Assembly (NCBI GenBank): GCA_964036195.1
Contig: OZ038460.1
Coordinates: 1,553,504 to 1,617,503, forward strand
Origin: Sphaerolaimus hirsutus
Taxonomy: Eukaryota; Nematoda; Chromadorea; Monhysterida; Sphaerolaimidae
Length of the DNA: 64,000 nucleotides
Direction of reading: 5' to 3'
The translations under genes were made by a program, and so were the position numbers. The notes under the pieces were generated by a model. That model was not told the DNA's origin, searched no databases, and was given only the letters and a program-made list of their open reading frames with translations. Position 1 is the first letter of the stretch, and every line of letters begins with the position of its first letter. Positions 60,406 to 64,000 of this stretch are shown here, in pieces.

Positions 60406-63250
60406 ATGCAGTTCTTACTGATATTGGGTATCTTTTTAGTGACTTGCAGCCAGACAATGGCATTAGGTAGGTTTCGGTAGGAATTTGAAGGTTGAGAGTA
60501 GGGTGTAAATGAAAATGCTTAATATTTAACTAATAAAACCAGTCTAAAAGTTTATAACCCTGAAACATCAATTTTGAGAAAAGGGCATTTAAAGTTTCAT
60601 TTCTAATTCTGTACCAGTGATGCATGTCCAATGAGTATGCGCTCTCACTATTGTCAAGTTCCAAATTTTGATTATGGAATGTCCCATTTTTCACCTGTAC
60701 TCTCCTCAACATACCTATATGAAATCAGTGGCATACAAAATGTATTTAGACAGCAACAAAAATATCTACGAAGAAGTCGAGCAAACAAGCTTACCTGTTG
60801 ACTTCTTGCCCATGACAAAATTTCTGTTCCCAGCTGTGATAAATTTTCCTTTTTTTATGCACTTTTTATATTCAATTACCCTGGCATAAATTGTAGCAAG
60901 TTTCTGTCATTGTTACAGGCAAACGAAGGTTCGGCTTTGGTGGTCACCATGCTCATGGCGGACATGGCCATGGCGGTGGAGGACACAGGCCAAGGTAAAA
61001 ACCGTATTTCCTTGAAATACCCCCAGGAGTTTTTTCAGTGTGGCAATTTTGAGGCGGTGTATGTTGAGGGGGGGCTTATTCGAGGGGGGTTTATTATTAT
61101 GTCAGAGATTTGTGTGAAATTTTTAGTAAAGAATACACTTTTTCACACACAAGAAGGGTAATAAATCTGAGAAAATAGGTTCTATTGGGGCGATAGGCGT
61201 ACATCTGTACACAAATGAGTGTATATGTGTGTCAGCGAAGCAAACTGGCATCAATAAATACATCACGTACATTACATACATGATGTACATCATTCCAGAC
61301 AGGGGGTATTTCGAGGGGGGATTTATTTTCTCGTCAGCAAGAAAACACCTGGGGGTATTTCGAGGGAGGGGGAGGGGGCTCATTCAAGAAAATACAGTAT
61401 ATGCCATATTATGCAATCAATTATGGTTTGGATACAAATAAGAAAACATTGAATGTTTGTGCAATGCCAATGCTATATCAGTGTTGGTAAAATAACATGA
61501 TGTTCATGTATGTTGGTAGATTGAAAGCAAAAGATTCAGATAAAGAAAAATAAGATTATAGCCAGCTGCAAGAATGTATGATAAAATTCACTCTGTCAGA
61601 CCACCATTCTGGGGTCAGAACCAAAACCAAACTGCCACCAAGGACGACTGCACAGCGAGGGTGCTGCAGCGCCAACAATGTGACTTCAATCACCCCTGCC
61701 CAACTGGTCAGTAAGCTGTTTAATGTTGCAAACAATTTGCTACATGTTCTCAGGGGTCTCCATCCAAGATTTTGGCCCTCGCGGGGGCTGAATAGGTAGC
61801 AATTTAACATGTTAGAAACACGTTTAAAATGGCTTAAAATAGCTATATAACCATGTATATAGCTAAAAATGGCGATTTTGAAGGTGAAAAACTATAAAAT
61901 GGAGCAAAAATTAGTGATTTTGAGTGAAAATTGGGGCTAAATTTCCCAAAAATCGCTCCACATAGATAGCTATAGCTATCTATAGCTATATATTCTCACA
62001 GCTATCTATTAGCTATAGCTAATAGATAGCTGTCAGAATTGGGGGGGGGGGTATCAGGGGGTAGTAGCCAAAAATTGTGTTTCAAGATAATAGCTGAGCG
62101 GCCTCCAGGATAGATAGATAGCTGGCCAATTTTGGGGGGGGGGGCAGCCCTACCCACCCCCCACCCCCTAGGAGACCCCTGCATGTTCTCCTTTTTCTTG
62201 AACATGGTGAATAATAAACAGCTCTGGTTCGCAGGCTATCTGTGTCTGTTCAACCCGTGCACACCTGGTTACAAGATGTGCATCAATGGGACAAAATCGC
62301 AGGACACAGCACACCCAGCTGGCAAGTGCCCCAGCACAGTGGGCACAGGCACCGCTTGCTTCGTGCACCAGGACTGCAGCTCCGGGCAGAGGTGCTGCAG
62401 CTCCGTCTGCACAAAGGCGTTGGCAATTGACCCAGCCCCTCAGGTTACCAGGATTTGATGTTGGCAGGTGCTAATACTCTGCCTCAGTTGCTGGATACTT
62501 CCCAAAAGCAGGTTTTTGTGATTTGAAAACACATAACATGACATTTAAAAAGCCGGAATTACAGCTCAGCTGCGTTTGACGTGAAATGACGACGTCGTAA
62601 AATTGATTACATCAAAATAGACAAAGGTACAGCATTGAAATTTCAGAATTAGATAGTTCTAGTAATTGTGTGTAATGTCCCAAAAAATTTTTATCAAATA
62701 ATCATAATTTAAGTAGTTATTAATTTAACGTAAAATTTTTTTTGTGACATAAAATGTTTGACGTGAAATGCTGATGTAGAATGTGCAAATTTTGACGTAA
62801 AATTAATAATATTAATAATCATTATTTTCTTAATTTTTTTAGGACATTACACACAATTACTAGAACTATCAAATTCTGAAATTTCAACGCTGTACCTATG
62901 TCTATTTTGATGTAATCAATTTCACGACGTCATCATTTCACGTCAAACGCCACTGAGCTGTAATTCCGGCTTAAAGAGAGAGAAAGAGGCAAAAGAAGTG
63001 CATCCAGAAATGAGCAACAACTTTTCCTGTAATTCTTGTGTGCAGGTGACTATGTTGCTTGAGGGTTCACTGAAATCGGGTCTGGCCAACGATGGACGCG
63101 AGTTCAACTCCAGCGTGGGCCTGGTGCAGTCAGCTGGAAAAAATGTGCTTTTTGACACTGGACCTCTGACCTATGCAGCAAATATAATGAGTGCACTTGC
63201 ACAGAATGGACTGGGGCCAGAAGATATAGACACTGTGGTTGGGTCACATG
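60406..63250 (+). CDS. Secreted WAP-like plus metallo-beta-lactamase protein, 5' five exons
   Basis: Exons 60406-60466, 60919-60994, 61600-61706, 62235-62443 and 63046-63250, all phases agreeing; the gene continues past the window or at least past 63,250. Exon 1 is a signal peptide (MQFLLILGIFLVTCSQTMAL). Exon 2 is Gly/His-rich (FGFGGHHAHGGHGHGGGGH), a possible metal-binding stretch. Exons 3-4 are Cys-rich (CDFNHPCPTGYLC, then GKCPSTVGTGTACFVHQDC and RCC) and resemble a WAP four-disulphide core. Exon 5 reads VTMLLEGSLKSG...NVLFDTGPLTYAANIMSALAQNGLGPEDIDTVVGSHG, like the N-terminus of MBLAC1-type metallo-beta-lactamases, ending inside the HxHxDH zinc motif, which an intron splits. Alternatively exon 4 ends a separate WAP gene at the TGA just after 62,443. 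Confidence 0.72.
61002..61397. mobile_element. TA-type CCGTATT element placed at a splice donor
   Basis: Starts CCGTATTTCCTTGAAATA only seven bases after the end of exon 60919-60994 (AAG|GTAAAA) and ends AAAATACAG before TA. Repeats such as GGGGGTATTTCGAG fill the right part. Confidence 0.65.
61751..62181. mobile_element. hAT-like MITE with TAGCTATAGCTA core
   Basis: Ends CAGGGGTCTCCATCC and GGAGACCCCTG, with exact 8-bp duplication catgttct (61,743-61,750 and 62,182-62,189). The interior has ATAGCTATCTATAGCTA units and long G runs. Inside intron 3 of the WAP/MBL gene. Confidence 0.9.
62549..62976. mobile_element. Long-armed foldback (AAGCCGGAATTACAGCTCAG ends)
   Basis: Arms of about 150 nt, including TTTGACGTGAAATGA and GGACATTACACACAATTACT, are inverted copies. 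Lies in the intron before the metallo-beta-lactamase exon. No clear target duplication. Confidence 0.7.
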
Positions 63251-63306
63251 GTGAGTCTTCTGTCATGGAAGTTGTAATGTGGACAAGGCCTTATATTATG
63301 TACATG

Positions 63307-63437
63307 ACAGTTCAAACAGGACCACAGTCCCAGTACATGGTTCGGCAAATTTGTGGTCCTGGACTCCTGGTCCTGTGTAAAAATTCTGGTCCCGGTCCCA
63401 GACCCTGTTGAAAAACTGGTCCTGTTTGAAACCTAGT
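63307..63437. mobile_element. MITE with GGTCC/GGGACC core
   Basis: Ends AGTTCAAACAGGACCACAG and GGTCCTGTTTGAAACCTA are inverted and resemble TAGGGTTCAAACGGGATCCC of the copies at 35,959 and 46,075. Core is GGTCCTG/GTCCCG units. A second, longer GGTCCC-type array with AAGGTTTAAATGGAACC start lies at about 63,545-63,720. Confidence 0.6.
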
Positions 63438-64000
63438 TGTGCACATATGGTGCACAGGTCCCAGACATATGGTGCACAGGAAGCCACATGATATCATCAG
63501 AGTATGACTCCAACCAAAAAATTCTTTTTGTCCTGACTTGTTGTAAGGTTTAAATGGAACCATGGTCCCGGTGCATGGTTCAGCAAAAAGTCGGAACTGG
63601 GGTGGTCCCAGTCCCCACACCACAGTCCCGGTCCCAGTCCCAGTCCCGACTATTAAAAAAGCCAGTCCCGGTCCTGGTTGCGATCCCGACCACCCAGTTC
63701 TGGTCCCGGTACCGGAATTTTATAATGGTCCCAACATGGGATGGAAAAAAATGTATTTTTCAATGACCTGGGTTGAAAAATTTTTATGAGAGGTTTTTTT
63801 GAAATACTCCCAAATATAGTTACAATGTTATCAACATATACACGTAAATATGCCAGACTAGTAGCAGTACTTATGATGTTATATATGGCAATATAGTGGA
63901 GCCATGTGATACTATTATAAGGTATGATTTCTGCCAAAAAATCTCTTTTTATGTCAACTTGTTACATAATTTTTGTCACTTTTCATCAAATGTTCATGGC

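Overview
This is animal nuclear DNA: AT-rich, with short GC-rich exons separated by long, repeat-filled introns, a split tRNA-type Pol III promoter, and animal gene families (CK1-group kinase, RPF2, a Rab-type GTPase, a secreted WAP/metallo-beta-lactamase protein). I cannot place it more precisely than Metazoa, most likely an invertebrate.

Layout, left to right. (1) 1-5.9 kb: the 3' part of a BEL/Pao retroelement with an envelope-like tail, lying in or next to a minus-strand host gene of unknown function whose exons are at 6070-6234, 6570-6766, 7161-7429 and 9798-9978. (2) 10-19.9 kb: no convincing gene; a dense field of foldback DNA-transposon relics, including a 1.2 kb element filled with a 95-bp higher-order repeat. 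(3) 19,884-33,818: plus-strand CK1-group protein kinase, seven exons with consistent phases. Its third visible intron holds a complete, very young Ty3/gypsy element with identical 139-bp LTRs (23,601-31,090); another intron holds an antisense tRNA. (4) 37,081-42,412: minus-strand RPF2, a ribosome assembly factor, complete in eight exons. (5) 43,048-48,016: plus-strand Rab-like GTPase, complete in five exons, divergent from RPF2 across about 640 bp that should hold both promoters. (6) 53,463-58,500: minus-strand gene for a Ser/Pro/Gln-rich protein of unknown function, ten exons with matching phases plus a doubtful eleventh. (7) 60,406 to beyond the window: plus-strand secreted protein combining a signal peptide, a Gly/His-rich stretch, a Cys-rich/WAP-like region and the start of an MBLAC1-like metallo-beta-lactamase domain.

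Two things stand out. First, the intron at 57,811-57,976 is exactly one copy of a foldback element plus one copy of its CAG target duplication: the duplicated CAG and the element's own terminal GT make both splice sites. This is an introner-type intron gain from a PIF/Harbinger-like MITE family (3-bp CWG target duplications) that has at least eight other copies here. Second, many other elements are hAT-like MITEs (8-bp target duplications, readable in this window) that share Ac-like ends such as TAGGGATGGAAA but whose interiors are filled with a different short, largely self-complementary motif in each family: GGCGCC, AAGCGCTT, TTCGAA, GGGATCCC, GATATC, TACGTA/GTAC, TAGCTA and AATCTC.
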